Assembly: GCF_014207705.1 (NCBI RefSeq)
Contig: NZ_JACHIU010000001.1
Location: 7,432,501-7,496,500 of the forward strand
Source of the DNA: Sphaerisporangium rubeum
GTDB taxonomy: Bacteria; Actinomycetota; Actinomycetes; Streptosporangiales; Streptosporangiaceae
Length of the DNA: 64,000 nt
Reading direction: 5' to 3'
The notes beneath the pieces were generated by a model that saw only the letters and a list, made by a program, of their open reading frames with translations, was not told the DNA's origin and searched no databases. Made by a program: the position numbers and the translations under genes. Below, piece after piece: positions 25,949 through 34,893 of the stretch; position 1 is the stretch's first letter; each line of letters begins with the position of its first letter.

Positions 25949-26188
25949 CGTTCCCCCATCTCGCCGCGATGCTCCGGCGGACCACCGGTCCACCGGGTGA
26001 CATGAAGAACTGTGGTCTGAGCCATGGGAAGCGCCTTCGCTCGCCGGGCCACCGCTGTGGCCCGTGTCTCCACCGTAGAGCCGATGTGGTGCGTTCCATG
26101 AACTCCGTCACCACTTCGTAAGCCGGATGAACCGGCCTGGTCAAGGTCACGATCTCGCCGATCTCTCGCGGCGGGGCCCGCCGCGACG

Positions 26189-26194
26189 TACCTT
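26189..26194 (+). promoter_or_regulatory. Probable -10 element TACCTT, leaderless start
   Basis: TACCTT lies six bases before the ATG at 26201 with no ribosome site. The region 25949-26188 otherwise shows no gene and should hold the divergent response-regulator promoter. Confidence 0.45.
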
Positions 26195-26200
26195 CTGCTT

Positions 26201-26368
26201 ATGGCCCGCATCGTGTTGTCAATCCTCGGCGTCCTGCTCGCGCTCTATGTGGTGTTCGGACTGCTGATCCCCGCATTGTTCGGCATCGTCAAGGTACTGC
26301 TCGTGATCGCCGTGATCGGGTTCGTCGTGGTCGCCGCCGTCACGGTGTTCGGCAAGCTCTCCAGGTAG
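26201..26368 (+). CDS. 55-residue membrane protein
   Basis: The frame reads MARIVLSILGVLLALYVVFG and continues with a second hydrophobic segment, ending FGKLSR at TAG 26366-26368, so it is two helices with short polar ends. Codon use fits the genome and a promoter hexamer precedes ATG. It is 13 bases from the next gene and probably heads the operon with the Pro-rich membrane protein and the YidC/Oxa1-like gene. Function unknown. Confidence 0.7.
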   Translation: MARIVLSILGVLLALYVVFGLLIPALFGIVKVLLVIAVIGFVVVAAVTVFGKLSR

Positions 26369-26381
26369 CCGGAAAGGCACC

Positions 26382-26678
26382 GTGACCACTCTCCTCGACG
26401 CGACCGTCGCGCTGCTCGCGCAGCTCGTCGCGGGGCAGTCCGGCCCCGCGACGCTGGCGGCCGTCGGCTTGGTGGGGGTCACCCTGCTGCTGATCGCCTG
26501 GGCCGTACGGCCGGTGGCCCCGGTCGCGGCGGCCCCGGCGGCGTGGTCGCGCCGGCACGCCGAGCCTGTCCCCTTCGTACGGCTGCGCCATCCGGCCGCG
26601 GCGGGCCGTCCTCGTCCGAGAGCGCCGTCGGCGGGTCCCGCACCCGCCGCGCGTCCCGGCACGGCTCCGGCCCGCTGA
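26382..26678 (+). CDS. Small membrane protein with Pro/Arg-rich tail (possibly DUF6412)
   Basis: 98 residues, GTG start with GGAAAGG seven or so bases upstream. One hydrophobic segment (AAVGLVGVTLLLIAWAV) is followed by a basic Pro/Ala/Arg-rich tail, probably cytoplasmic. From memory, small proteins named DUF6412 sit beside short YidC paralogues in streptomycetes; the match is tentative. It lies 78 bases before the YidC-like start. Confidence 0.65.
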   Translation: MTTLLDATVALLAQLVAGQSGPATLAAVGLVGVTLLLIAWAVRPVAPVAAAPAAWSRRHAEPVPFVRLRHPAAAGRPRPRAPSAGPAPAARPGTAPAR

Positions 26679-26756
26679 GGCCTGTCCACTTCCCCATGCC
26701 GGTTCCCGGTGGGTGCTTTCGTCGTGTCCATCCCCCCGACGAAGGGACCTTCCGTC

Positions 26757-27413
26757 ATGTTCGACCTCGTACTCGAATCCGCCTACCGCCTGATCACCGG
26801 CCTCGGCTCCTTCACCGGCCCTGCCCTGGCGATCGTCCTTTTCACGCTGGCCGTGCGCGCTCTTCTCCTGCCGCTGGCCGTGCGCCAGGCGTCCGCCGTG
26901 AAGGCACGGCTGCGCCTGGCCCCCAAGGTCGAGGCGCTGCGCAGGCGCTACGCGCGCGACCCCGAGCGCCTGCTGAGGGAGACCTCCGCGCTGTACCGCG
27001 CGGAAGGCACGTCGATGTTCGCCGGCCTCGGCCCGGCGCTCGCGCAGGCGCCGTTCTTCCTGGTCACCTACCGCGTGTTCGTGTCCGTGACCATCGCGGG
27101 CCATCCGAATCTGCTGCTCGCGCAGAGTGCGCTCGGTGTGCCGCTCGGCCAGCACTTCGCCGCTGCGGTGGCGGGTGGCGGGCTGTTCGGCGCGCCGGCG
27201 CTGGTCTTCCTCGGCCTGTTCGTGTTGCTCGCGGTGGTGGCGTGGGTGACGTCCCGCCGCATGGGGGAGGTGCGGCCCCGTGCGCTGCGGCTGATGCCGT
27301 TCCTCACTGTGGTGTTCGCCGCGTTCGTCCCCCTGGCCGCGGGGCTGTATCTGCTGGTCAGCACGGCATGGACGGCGGCGGAGCGCACGCTGCTCCACCC
27401 CCGGCCCGCCTAG
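26757..27413 (+). CDS. Short YidC/Oxa1-family membrane protein insertase
   Basis: 218 residues. Residues follow the Oxa1 core: LFTLAVRALLLPLAVRQ, a charged coiled region KARLRLAPKVEALRRRY, then LGPALAQAPFFLVTYRVF and further helices to LYLLVSTAWTAAER. The conserved Arg in the first core helix (LAVRALL) that forms the hydrophilic groove is present. It is shorter than the housekeeping YidC next to oriC and is probably a second paralogue. ATG at 26757 has GAAGGGA upstream. Confidence 0.85.
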   Translation: MFDLVLESAYRLITGLGSFTGPALAIVLFTLAVRALLLPLAVRQASAVKARLRLAPKVEALRRRYARDPERLLRETSALYRAEGTSMFAGLGPALAQAPFFLVTYRVFVSVTIAGHPNLLLAQSALGVPLGQHFAAAVAGGGLFGAPALVFLGLFVLLAVVAWVTSRRMGEVRPRALRLMPFLTVVFAAFVPLAAGLYLLVSTAWTAAERTLLHPRPA

Positions 27414-27453
27414 ACCGCCTCCCCTGCCCTCCTGCGGGAGGCGCCGCCGGCGT

Positions 27454-27459
27454 TACCGT
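27454..27459 (+). promoter_or_regulatory. Possible -10 element TACCGT for arcA
   Basis: TACCGT lies about 32 bases before the arcA ATG, leaving room for a short leader with the GGGGAGG ribosome site. Confidence 0.35.
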
Positions 27460-27491
27460 GAGGTGTCGAGAAGAGCGGGGAGGACCTGACC

Positions 27492-28688
27492 ATGAACGGA
27501 GCCGACAGCGAGGTCGGACGGCTGGCCACGGTGATGCTGCACCGGCCCGGTGCCGAACTCAAACGGCTCACTCCGCGCAACAACGACAAGTTGCTGTTCG
27601 ACGCGATCCCGTGGGTCGGCAGGGCACAGGAGGAGCACGACGCGTTCGCCGAGGCGCTGCGCGACCACGGTGTCGAGGTGCTGTACCTGACCGAGCTGCT
27701 GCAGGACACCCTGGAGTACGAGGAGGCCCGTGAGGAGATCATCCCCGCGGTGCTGTCGGACCGGCAGCTCGGTGACCGGCTGGCGCGGCTCACCCGGCGG
27801 CACCTGGAGGACCTCGACCCCGAGGACCTGGCCCAGACCCTGATCTCGGGCCTCGCGCGCGAGGAGCTGAAGACCGGCAGGGGCCTGGTGTACGACCTGA
27901 TGGACCGGCACGACTTCGTCGTGGACCCCCTGCCGAACCTGCTGTTCACCCGGGACTCCAGTGTGTGGATCGGCGACCGTGTGGCGGTGACCAGCCTCGC
28001 CATGCCGGCCCGTGCCAGGGAAAGCCTGCTCACCCGGCTGATCTACACCCACCATCCGAGGTTCGCCGGCGTCGAGCACCTGTACGAGCCGTGGCTGGAG
28101 CACCTGGAGGGTGGTGACGTGCTGCTGATGGCGCCGGGTGTCATCGCGGTCGGCACGGGTGAGCGCACGACCCCGGCGGGGGTGGAGCGGCTGTGCCGGC
28201 GGGTGTTCGCGACGGGGCTCGCGCACACGGTGCTGGCGGTGCCGATCGCACAGCAGCGTGCGACCATGCATCTCGACACGATCTGCACGATGGTCGATGC
28301 CGACACCGTGGTGATGTACCCGCCGGTGGCGTACTCGCTGCAGGCGCACGCGGTCACGATGAGCGGTGACGAGCTGCGGGTCGCGGACGCGCGGCCGTTC
28401 CTCGACGCGGCGGCCCGCGCGATGGGGGTCGAGCGGGTGAAGGTGATCGACACCGGCCTCGACCCGGTGACGGCGGAACGCGAGCAGTGGGACGACGGCA
28501 ACAACACGCTGGCGCTGGCCCCGAGGGTCGCGGTGGCGTACGAGCGCAACGTGGAGACCAACGCGCGCCTTGAGGCGGCCGGGATCAAGGTGATCAGGAT
28601 CGCGGGGAGCGAACTCGGCAGCGGCCGTGGCGGGCCGCGGTGCATGTCGTGCCCGATCAGCAGGGAACGGCTATCCGCACTCCCGTAA
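27492..28688 (+). CDS. arcA: Arginine deiminase
   Basis: 398 residues. Arginine to citrulline plus ammonia. N-terminal [20 protein letters not shown], catalytic FTRDSSVW, a central HLEGGDVLL, His in [12 protein letters not shown], and nucleophilic Cys384 in GGPRCMSCP at the C-terminus. All catalytic residues are visible. The gene stands alone, with no arcB, arcC or antiporter nearby, so it probably serves nitrogen scavenging or pH defence. The ribosome site GGGGAGG is nine bases upstream. The 3' end overlaps the convergent RsbW-like gene by 18 bp. Confidence 0.96.
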   Translation: MNGADSEVGRLATVMLHRPGAELKRLTPRNNDKLLFDAIPWVGRAQEEHDAFAEALRDHGVEVLYLTELLQDTLEYEEAREEIIPAVLSDRQLGDRLARLTRRHLEDLDPEDLAQTLISGLAREELKTGRGLVYDLMDRHDFVVDPLPNLLFTRDSSVWIGDRVAVTSLAMPARARESLLTRLIYTHHPRFAGVEHLYEPWLEHLEGGDVLLMAPGVIAVGTGERTTPAGVERLCRRVFATGLAHTVLAVPIAQQRATMHLDTICTMVDADTVVMYPPVAYSLQAHAVTMSGDELRVADARPFLDAAARAMGVERVKVIDTGLDPVTAEREQWDDGNNTLALAPRVAVAYERNVETNARLEAAGIKVIRIAGSELGSGRGGPRCMSCPISRERLSALP

Positions 28689-29105
28689 AATCCCCATTTC
28701 GGACGACGCTATCTGGGCTTCCAGCACCGCGGCGGGGGCCGGCAGAACAGCCCAGACGGTGGTGACCTCCCCGTCGTGCCGCACACCCCATCGCGTGGCG
28801 AGAAACTCAACGATGCCGAGGCCGCGTCCGCCGAGCGACGAGAGCGCCGGACGTCCCGCGCGGGGTTCGGTGGCGGCGCCGCCGTCACTGACCGTCACCT
28901 CGACGTGATCGTCGGCCCAGTCCCAGGTGGCCATGATCTGCCCGGACGGCAGCGGATGCGCGTGACGCAGCGCGTTGCTGAGCAGTTCGCTGACCACCAG
29001 GACGGCGTCCTCGACGGCCGCGTCGAACACGCCGTGGTCCGCGAGATCAGCGCTGAGTCTCCTCCGGGCTATCGCGACGCTGGTCGGCGCATACGGCAAC
29101 AGCAC
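28671..29105 (-). CDS. RsbW-like ATP-binding protein (HATPase_c_2)
   Basis: 144 residues from GTG 29105. [20 protein letters not shown] leads to the N box [12 protein letters not shown], then VEVTVSDGG and [16 protein letters not shown], the GHKL ATP lid of single-domain anti-sigma/serine-kinase proteins. It probably phosphorylates or binds a STAS antagonist; the one at 23143-23475 is a candidate. GTG at 29105 follows GAGGG. An in-frame extension to ATG 29240 has A/T-rich third positions and is unlikely to be coding. Confidence 0.88.
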   Translation of the reverse strand: MLLPYAPTSVAIARRRLSADLADHGVFDAAVEDAVLVVSELLSNALRHAHPLPSGQIMATWDWADDHVEVTVSDGGAATEPRAGRPALSSLGGRGLGIVEFLATRWGVRHDGEVTTVWAVLPAPAAVLEAQIASSEMGILRECG

Positions 29106-29254
29106 GACGCCCTCACTTCCCCGATCCCTGCATTCCCCCGGAGGAAACACATCCCAGTAAGACCGAAATGCCCGCTGGACTGAGCGGGGAAACCGCGCCG
29201 CGATCACACCTTGTAAGGAAACGAGATTAAGCAAATACAACTGTGACCGGCTTG

Positions 29255-31159
29255 TTACCGCTTAGGTGTGTCGGATTCGATATAGGCGCGGGTGGCGCCG
29301 AGCACGAAACGCATTCGCGTGCCACCGCCGGGTCGTGGATGCGCCGTCACGTCTCCGCCTTGGGCCCTCGCGAGGCTGCGCGCGATGTACAGCCCGAGTC
29401 CCACGCCGCCGAACCTGCGCCGGTCGCCGCTGTCGGCCTGCACGAACCGCTCGAACACCCGGTCGCGGTCGTCCGGCGCGATGCCGACCCCTTCGTCCTC
29501 GACCGTGACCACGACACGGTCACCGTCCCGCCAGACCGACACCCGGATCAGCCCACCGTCCGGCGAGTACTTGAAGGCGTTCTCCAGGAGCTGGCCGAGC
29601 AGTATGTCGGTGGCCAGCGTGTCACCGTCCACCCACGGCAGTCCGTGGGGGATGTCGACCTCGACGCGGTGCTTGTCCGACAGCGCCGGCATGCCGAGCG
29701 TGGCGGCCCGCACCCGTTCCCCGAGGTCGAAGCTCTCCACCTGGACCTGCAGCTCCTTGGCGCCGGCCCGCGCGCCGAGGAGCAGATGGTCCATCAGCCT
29801 GCCGAGTGAACGTGAGCGCTCGGCGATGGTGCGCACCGCCGAGCGCCGCTCGACGTCCGACATCTTGTCCCAGCGCGCGTCGAGGGTGCTCGCGAAGCCC
29901 TGCACGACCGTGATCGGGGTGCGCAGCTCGTGGCTGGTGGTCGCGAGGAAGAGGTCCTTGGCCTCCTCCAGCTCCTTGGCGCGGGTGACGTCGCGGAAGT
30001 CGACCACCACCTCGGCGGTCTCGACGATCTCGGCGCTCACGACGTCGAGCCAGCGGCCGGAAGGAAGCTGGGTGGTGAGTTTCTCGCCAGGCGCCGGCAG
30101 GGGGAACGGCGGCCGGCCGCCGATGACCTCGGCGGCCGGCGACCCGGTCAGCTCCTCGGCCGCGGGGTTCCACTGGCGTACGGAACCGGCTTCGTCCAGC
30201 ACCGCGATGCCGTCGGCGCTGGCGTCCACCACGGCGCGCTCGTGCGCGCGCTGCCGCACGGCGTCCTGGTACGCCATGGCGTTGCCGAGCGCGATGCCGG
30301 CGTGGCCGGCGAGCAGTTCGAGCAGTTCGAGCTCGACGTGCCCCGCCTTGTGCTGCGCGAACAGCGCGTACAGCGCGCCGTACGGCCGGCCACCCACCGC
30401 CGCGACGCCGAGCGCGATGGTGTGCAGGCCCGGCAGCTCCGACCAGATCAGCTCGTCCAGCATGGCCTGGTCGCCGGTCTCCAGCAGCACGGTCTTGCCG
30501 GTGCGCAGCAGCTTGCCGACCAGGCTGGTGCGCAGGTCGGCGGTGGCGCCGCGCAGGTCACCCGGCAGGCCGTGCGTGCTGACCAGGCGCAGGCGTTCGT
30601 TCTCGATCAGCACGAAGCCCCCCGCGTCCGCTCCGGTGAGCTCGGTCAGGCTCTCGGCGATGCGGTCGAGCACGTGCGTCAGGTCCAGCTCGGCGTTGAT
30701 GTCGGCCACGACGTCGGTGAGCCGCCGCACCAGCCGGTCCCTGCGCGCACCGGGTTCGCGAGCGGCGCGGTCCTCCTCGACGGAGTGGTAGACGCCGACG
30801 TACCCGAGCAGCGCGCCGCCGTCGGAACGCAGAGCGCTGATGTCCACACCGACGTCGAGCAGCGCGCCGTCCTTGCGCAGCCGTTTGGTGCGCAGCGAGA
30901 CCGGCCCGCCGGTGCGCACCCGCTCCAGCACCGCGTTGTGCTCGGACATCAGCTCGTCGGGGACGATCGGCGCACGCCGGCCGGTCAGCTCCGCGGCCCG
31001 CCAGCCGAACAGGCGCTCCGCGGCAGGGTTCCAGGACAGGACGGCGAGATCGCGGTCGAGCGCGACGACGGCGCCGGCCGAACAGGCGAGGACGGCGCGA
31101 GCGAGACCATCGTCGGCGTTCGCCACCGTCTGATCGCTGTCGTCGCTCATGACCTCCAT
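29255..31159 (-). CDS. Soluble PAS-GAF-PAS histidine kinase
   Basis: 634 residues. Order: PAS at ~20-135 (VVALDRDLAVLSWNPAAERLFG), GAF at ~155-310 (LDRIAESLTELTGADAGGFVLI), second PAS at ~325-410 (IAVLDEAGSVRQWNPAAEEL), HisKA with FLATTSHELRTPI, and HATPase with LLENAFKYSPDGG and GGVGLGLYIARSLARAQGG. No membrane segment is seen, so it should sense small ligands or redox in the cytoplasm. There is no adjacent response regulator. The start may be ATG 31159 or the ATG nine bases on, which has GGAGGT too close. Confidence 0.93.
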   Translation of the reverse strand: MEVMSDDSDQTVANADDGLARAVLACSAGAVVALDRDLAVLSWNPAAERLFGWRAAELTGRRAPIVPDELMSEHNAVLERVRTGGPVSLRTKRLRKDGALLDVGVDISALRSDGGALLGYVGVYHSVEEDRAAREPGARRDRLVRRLTDVVADINAELDLTHVLDRIAESLTELTGADAGGFVLIENERLRLVSTHGLPGDLRGATADLRTSLVGKLLRTGKTVLLETGDQAMLDELIWSELPGLHTIALGVAAVGGRPYGALYALFAQHKAGHVELELLELLAGHAGIALGNAMAYQDAVRQRAHERAVVDASADGIAVLDEAGSVRQWNPAAEELTGSPAAEVIGGRPPFPLPAPGEKLTTQLPSGRWLDVVSAEIVETAEVVVDFRDVTRAKELEEAKDLFLATTSHELRTPITVVQGFASTLDARWDKMSDVERRSAVRTIAERSRSLGRLMDHLLLGARAGAKELQVQVESFDLGERVRAATLGMPALSDKHRVEVDIPHGLPWVDGDTLATDILLGQLLENAFKYSPDGGLIRVSVWRDGDRVVVTVEDEGVGIAPDDRDRVFERFVQADSGDRRRFGGVGLGLYIARSLARAQGGDVTAHPRPGGGTRMRFVLGATRAYIESDTPKR

Positions 31160-31337
31160 CGTGCCTGTTTTCCGCCTCCGTCTCGCCGGGTTTCGTTGTG
31201 CGAATCATTGCATTCCTCGCACAGGCCGTCCGGAGGCGGTCACCACGGCGTACGGCGACATGCCGCCGTACGTCCAAGGGCCGCCTGCGGCTGTCGCTCC
31301 GCTACGCTGCCGGTAGCGGGACCGGGAGGGGTTGGTC

Positions 31338-31898
31338 ATGACAGCGGGCGACCTTGAGGCCTTGGTGCGGCTGACGGCCCCCGGTTATGTCGGCGAGACC
31401 CCGCCTGAGGTCGCGTTCGGCATGACCGACACCCCGGTGGGCCGGCTGGCGCTCGCGGTGACCGCGCGCGGCCTGGTCGCGTGCAGCTACGAGGACGAGC
31501 ACGTCGTCTTCGCGCGCGTCACCCGCGCTCTCGGCACGTTCATCGGGCCCGACCCCCGCCGGCTCGACCCGGTGCGGCGCGAGCTCGACGCGTACTTCTC
31601 CCGCAGGCTGCGCACGTTCACCGTCCCCGTGGACCTGCGGCTGGCCCCGCCGTTCGCGCGCACGGTGCTCCAGATGACGATGGCGATCCCGTACGGCGGC
31701 ACCACCACCTACCCCGACATCGCCGAGCGCATGGGCCGGCCGCAGGCGCTGCGCGCCATCGGCAACGCGCTGACCGCCGACCCCGTCTGCGTGATCGTCC
31801 CCTGTCACCGGGTCATCGAGGCGCCTGGCCGTCTCGGGGGGTACGCCGGCGGTCCCGCGGCGAAGGAACTGCTGCTCCGCCTGGAAGAAGCCGTGTGA
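31338..31898 (+). CDS. ogt: Methylated-DNA-protein-cysteine methyltransferase
   Basis: 186 residues. It takes the methyl group from O6-methylguanine onto Cys156 in VIVPCHRVI. The helix-turn-helix part is YGGTTTYPDIAERMGRPQAL and the N-terminal ribonuclease-H-like domain precedes it. ATG at 31338 has GGAGGG seven bases upstream. It is a suicide repair protein acting on DNA. The 3' end overlaps the convergent transporter by 86 bp. Confidence 0.95.
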   Translation: MTAGDLEALVRLTAPGYVGETPPEVAFGMTDTPVGRLALAVTARGLVACSYEDEHVVFARVTRALGTFIGPDPRRLDPVRRELDAYFSRRLRTFTVPVDLRLAPPFARTVLQMTMAIPYGGTTTYPDIAERMGRPQALRAIGNALTADPVCVIVPCHRVIEAPGRLGGYAGGPAAKELLLRLEEAV

Positions 31899-33183
31899 GG
31901 TACGTCACCAGCGCGGCGACGGCGAACGCCGCGAGCGCCGCGTTCATCCACGGCTGGTGCTCGAAGCCCACGGCGTCCCGCACGGCGGCCCACACCGCGT
32001 CCCACCAGCCGACGGTCGGGCTCGCGGTCACGACCCAGTAGGCCACGAAGCCGAGCACCCACGGCACGACCATCAGCCACCGCGACGGCGCACCCGACGA
32101 GGTGTCCCACCGCGCGGCCCCGCCGAGCAGGAAGTAGTCCACGGCCAGCACCGCGAACATCGGCACGAACACCGCGCCGATCACGCCGAGGAACGCGCCG
32201 TAGGAGTTCACGTCGGCGAACAGCGCGATCACCGTGGTCAGCGCGCCGACGACGACCGACAGCACCCGCCGGTCCACGCGCGGCATGAGGTTCTGCAGCG
32301 ACATCGCGGTGGAGTAGACGTTGGCGAACGACTGGTCGGTCTCGCGCAGCACCAGCACGCCGAAGAACAGCCCGCCGAGCGGCACCGCGACGAACGCCTC
32401 CCACACCCGGTCGGGGTCGTTCCCCACCACGGCGAGAGCCAGGATGCCGAGCACCAGGCACGCGACCTGCGCGATCGTGTACCCGGTGACCACCCCGCCG
32501 AACGCGGCGCGGCCGGACCGCGAGTGGCGCGCGTAGTCGGCGGCGACCGGCACCCACGACACCGACAGCGCGATCACGTAGTCGACCGCCGGCGCGAAGG
32601 AGTGCCAGCTCCCGGTGCCGAGGCTCGGCGCCTGCCGCACCAGCGCGACCGTGAGCCACACCATCGCGATCACTACGCCGGCCGTGACGAACCGGCGCAG
32701 CAGGCGGATCATGCCGAGCGGCCGTATGGTGAGCGCGACGGTCAGCACTCCCGCCGCGACCACCCACACCCAGTACGGCACGGCGTCCCCGAAGATCGCC
32801 TGTGCTCCGTTGGCGATCACCCACAGCTCGAACGCACCCCAGCCGAACATCTGCACGATGTTGAGCACGGTCGGCACGTACGACAGCCGCGCGCCGAACA
32901 GCCCGCGCAGCAGCACCATCGCCGGCGCACCGGTGCGCGCACCCGGCACGGCGGCGAGCCCGACCATCGTCGTGCCGATCAGGCTCCCCACCACGGCGGC
33001 GAGCACCGCCGCGCCGAGCCCGAGCGGAGCGCCGCCGAGCGGATCGAGCAGCAGCAGGGCCCCGGAGAACCCCAGCAGGCTCACCCCGAGGTTGGCCCAG
33101 AATGCCCCCTGGTCGAACGCGCCGAGCGTCTTCGGCGGGGCCTCGTCGAGGGTCAGCGGGGCCTCGTCGACGGCAGGCGACAT
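31813..33183 (-). CDS. NCS1-family transporter, probable thiamine-precursor (CytX-like) permease
   Basis: 456 residues with about twelve helices. The NCS1 signature region (QGAFWANLGVSLLGFSGALL, IVQMFGWGAFELWVIANGAQ, SVSWVPVAADYARHSRS) marks the cytosine/hydroxymethylpyrimidine/allantoin permease family. A TPP riboswitch immediately upstream indicates a thiamine-pathway substrate, most likely the HMP pyrimidine, as for CytX. The start ATG at 33183 uses AGGGAG that lies inside the riboswitch. The C-terminal ~45 residues are antisense to the end of ogt and end in a basic tail. Confidence 0.9.
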   Translation of the reverse strand: MSPAVDEAPLTLDEAPPKTLGAFDQGAFWANLGVSLLGFSGALLLLDPLGGAPLGLGAAVLAAVVGSLIGTTMVGLAAVPGARTGAPAMVLLRGLFGARLSYVPTVLNIVQMFGWGAFELWVIANGAQAIFGDAVPYWVWVVAAGVLTVALTIRPLGMIRLLRRFVTAGVVIAMVWLTVALVRQAPSLGTGSWHSFAPAVDYVIALSVSWVPVAADYARHSRSGRAAFGGVVTGYTIAQVACLVLGILALAVVGNDPDRVWEAFVAVPLGGLFFGVLVLRETDQSFANVYSTAMSLQNLMPRVDRRVLSVVVGALTTVIALFADVNSYGAFLGVIGAVFVPMFAVLAVDYFLLGGAARWDTSSGAPSRWLMVVPWVLGFVAYWVVTASPTVGWWDAVWAAVRDAVGFEHQPWMNAALAAFAVAALVTYLTRLLPGGAAVPSPRDRRRTPRDGQAPR

Positions 33184-33187
33184 CGCA

Positions 33188-33285
33188 CACTCCCTACGCC
33201 GGCATTATCCGGACAGGTTCATGCGGTCGGCGACGCGCCTCCGTAGAGGAGCCGCCCTCTCAGCCCGGTTCCGCCCGAGCTCCCG
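33188..33285 (-). promoter_or_regulatory. TPP (THI-box) riboswitch
   Basis: On the minus strand the conserved blocks appear in order: GGGCTGAGAGGG, then GACCGCATGAACCTGTCCGG, then ATAATGCCGGCGTAGGGA. These are the pyrimidine-sensing and diphosphate-sensing helices of the TPP aptamer. A variable stem GGCTCCTCTACGGAGGC lies between. The AGGGAG of the terminal conserved block is also the ribosome site, five to ten bases from the ATG, so ligand binding should block translation directly. Confidence 0.95.
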
Positions 33286-33300
33286 CGTTGGATTTTGTGG

Positions 33301-33327
33301 CGAGATGGGATGGATCATCCCATCTCG
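33301..33327. terminator. Perfect 12-bp palindrome, probable terminator
   Basis: CGAGATGGGATG (33301-33312) and CATCCCATCTCG (33316-33327) flank GAT. It lies 49 bases past the stop of the minus-strand secreted-protein gene and just upstream of the TPP riboswitch. There is no T-run; it could alternatively be an operator for the riboswitch transcript. Confidence 0.55.
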
Positions 33328-33375
33328 GCCCCCATGATGCCCTATTCGTTAACGATCGGCCACCGGTAGCCCGCC

Positions 33376-34464
33376 TCAGCGGCCGTAGGCCCAGATCAGG
33401 CCGTCGCGACGGCCGGAGGGTGCCCCGCCGACGGCGAAGACGGTGCGGCTCTCCAGCTGCACGGCGAGGTCACGGACGAACGTCTTCCGGCCCGCCGGGG
33501 CAGGAAGGACGCCTGACTCGACATAATCCGACTCGCTGTCATCGGTGCGGACGTGCAGGAACCTGCCGACCCCACCCTTGGTGTAGACGACCCAGGCCCC
33601 GCCTCTGTGGTCGGGGACCGCCTGAGCCCGCGGCTGGAACCCCGCTTCGGTGCGGACCTTGTAGGTGAAGCTGTTGGGATAGCCCGTCAGCAGCAGCGTC
33701 TCACCGCAGAAGGACGCGCCGCCGCACGGCCAGGCGGCCCAGCCGACGGCCACCATGCGGCCCGTCTCACCGTCGACCGCGACATCGGTCAGCTCCGAGA
33801 TCTGACCCCGGTGCGCGGACGGGACCGCCGGAATCGCGTACGTGCGCCAGGCCTTGCCGTCCCAGCGGGCCATGGCCGCCTTGCCGCGCGCCGAGCCGAC
33901 GGCCCACTTGGCGTCGATTCCCTTGACCACGATCGGCGTGGGAACCTTGCGCCACGTCGACCCGACCAGGCGCCGCACCGTGGACCGCGCCTTCCACCCG
34001 GTCTTGCCGGCCGACGGGAACGTGGTGGAGTCCTCGATGACCCACAGGTTCGCGCCGATGGAGTACGCCTGATCGATCCGGCCGTGGCGCCACGGCTTGA
34101 CCAGCCAGCGCTTGCCGTCCCACCTGGCGTACCGCGACGTGCCGAAGGCCCAGACCCTGGTGTCGGACGCCGATGTCAGCCGCTTCACCCGGAAGCCGGG
34201 CCCGGTGACGCGCTTGAAGGTGGTCCGGCCCTTCAGCAACAGCGACTCGGTCTTGCCGCTGCCTGTGCGCCGCGTCCCCGCGACCCAGGCCGCGCCACCT
34301 GGGGTCACCGTCACCGCATCGTAGGTGTCGCGGCGGTCGTCACGGACGAGACTCCACTGATCGGCCGGCGCCGCGGCCTGGGCCGCGACCGACCCCGTGG
34401 AGACGAGCTCCGTGGTGACGAGCAAGGCGACGGCCGCAGCAGTGCCGCGTAAGAAAAGTCCCAT
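33376..34464 (-). CDS. Secreted protein with propeller-like repeats
   Basis: 362 residues. A signal peptide (LRGTAAAVALLVTTELV...AAQAAA) is followed by repeated units such as YDAVTVTPGGAAWVAGT, RVWAFGTSRYARWDGKRW, MARWDGKAW and GAWVVYTKGG, which look like beta-propeller blades with W-D-G-K-x-W turns. Two Cys pairs (WPCGGASFCGE) may form a disulfide. No enzyme motif is recognised. It is probably extracellular or wall-associated. The start has no clear ribosome site. Confidence 0.75.
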   Translation of the reverse strand: MGLFLRGTAAAVALLVTTELVSTGSVAAQAAAPADQWSLVRDDRRDTYDAVTVTPGGAAWVAGTRRTGSGKTESLLLKGRTTFKRVTGPGFRVKRLTSASDTRVWAFGTSRYARWDGKRWLVKPWRHGRIDQAYSIGANLWVIEDSTTFPSAGKTGWKARSTVRRLVGSTWRKVPTPIVVKGIDAKWAVGSARGKAAMARWDGKAWRTYAIPAVPSAHRGQISELTDVAVDGETGRMVAVGWAAWPCGGASFCGETLLLTGYPNSFTYKVRTEAGFQPRAQAVPDHRGGAWVVYTKGGVGRFLHVRTDDSESDYVESGVLPAPAGRKTFVRDLAVQLESRTVFAVGGAPSGRRDGLIWAYGR

Positions 34465-34516
34465 AAAGGATGAGACGCGGCACTCAGCGGAAAAGTTGAC
34501 CGGCCGTCGTCAGACC

Positions 34517-34840
34517 TCAGGCCACGAAAGGCTTACCTTCGTGGTCGGCCACCATCGGACGGCCCGCGGCGGCCCACGACATCATGCCGCCACCGACGTT
34601 GACGGCCTCGCGGCCGATGTGGTTGAGCCACGCCGCGGCGTTCGCCGAACGGCCGCCGACCTTGCACACCACGTAGACCGGCACGCCGGCCGGCAACTCG
34701 TCGACCCGCTGCTGGAGCATGCCGAGCGGAATGTGCACGGCGGTGGGTGCGTGACCGGCACGCCACTCCTCCGGCTCGCGCACGTCGAGCAGGAAGACGT
34801 CCTCCGGCACCTGTCCGGCCTCGATCTCTGGCACGTTCAT
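34517..34840 (-). CDS. Rhodanese-like sulfurtransferase
   Basis: 107 residues, a single rhodanese domain. DVFLLDVREPEEWRAGHAP and HIPLGML lead to the active-site loop VCKVGGRS, whose Cys would carry persulfide. It may supply sulfur or detoxify. ATG at 34840 is chosen for the family length; in-frame ATG 34849 and GTG 34885 are alternatives. It lies 53 bases downstream of the glycosylase gene on the same strand. Confidence 0.92.
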   Translation of the reverse strand: MNVPEIEAGQVPEDVFLLDVREPEEWRAGHAPTAVHIPLGMLQQRVDELPAGVPVYVVCKVGGRSANAAAWLNHIGREAVNVGGGMMSWAAAGRPMVADHEGKPFVA

Positions 34841-34893
34841 GCGCACCATTGTCGCGGGTCGTGGGCCGTGCGCGCGCCGGGACACGGGGCCGG

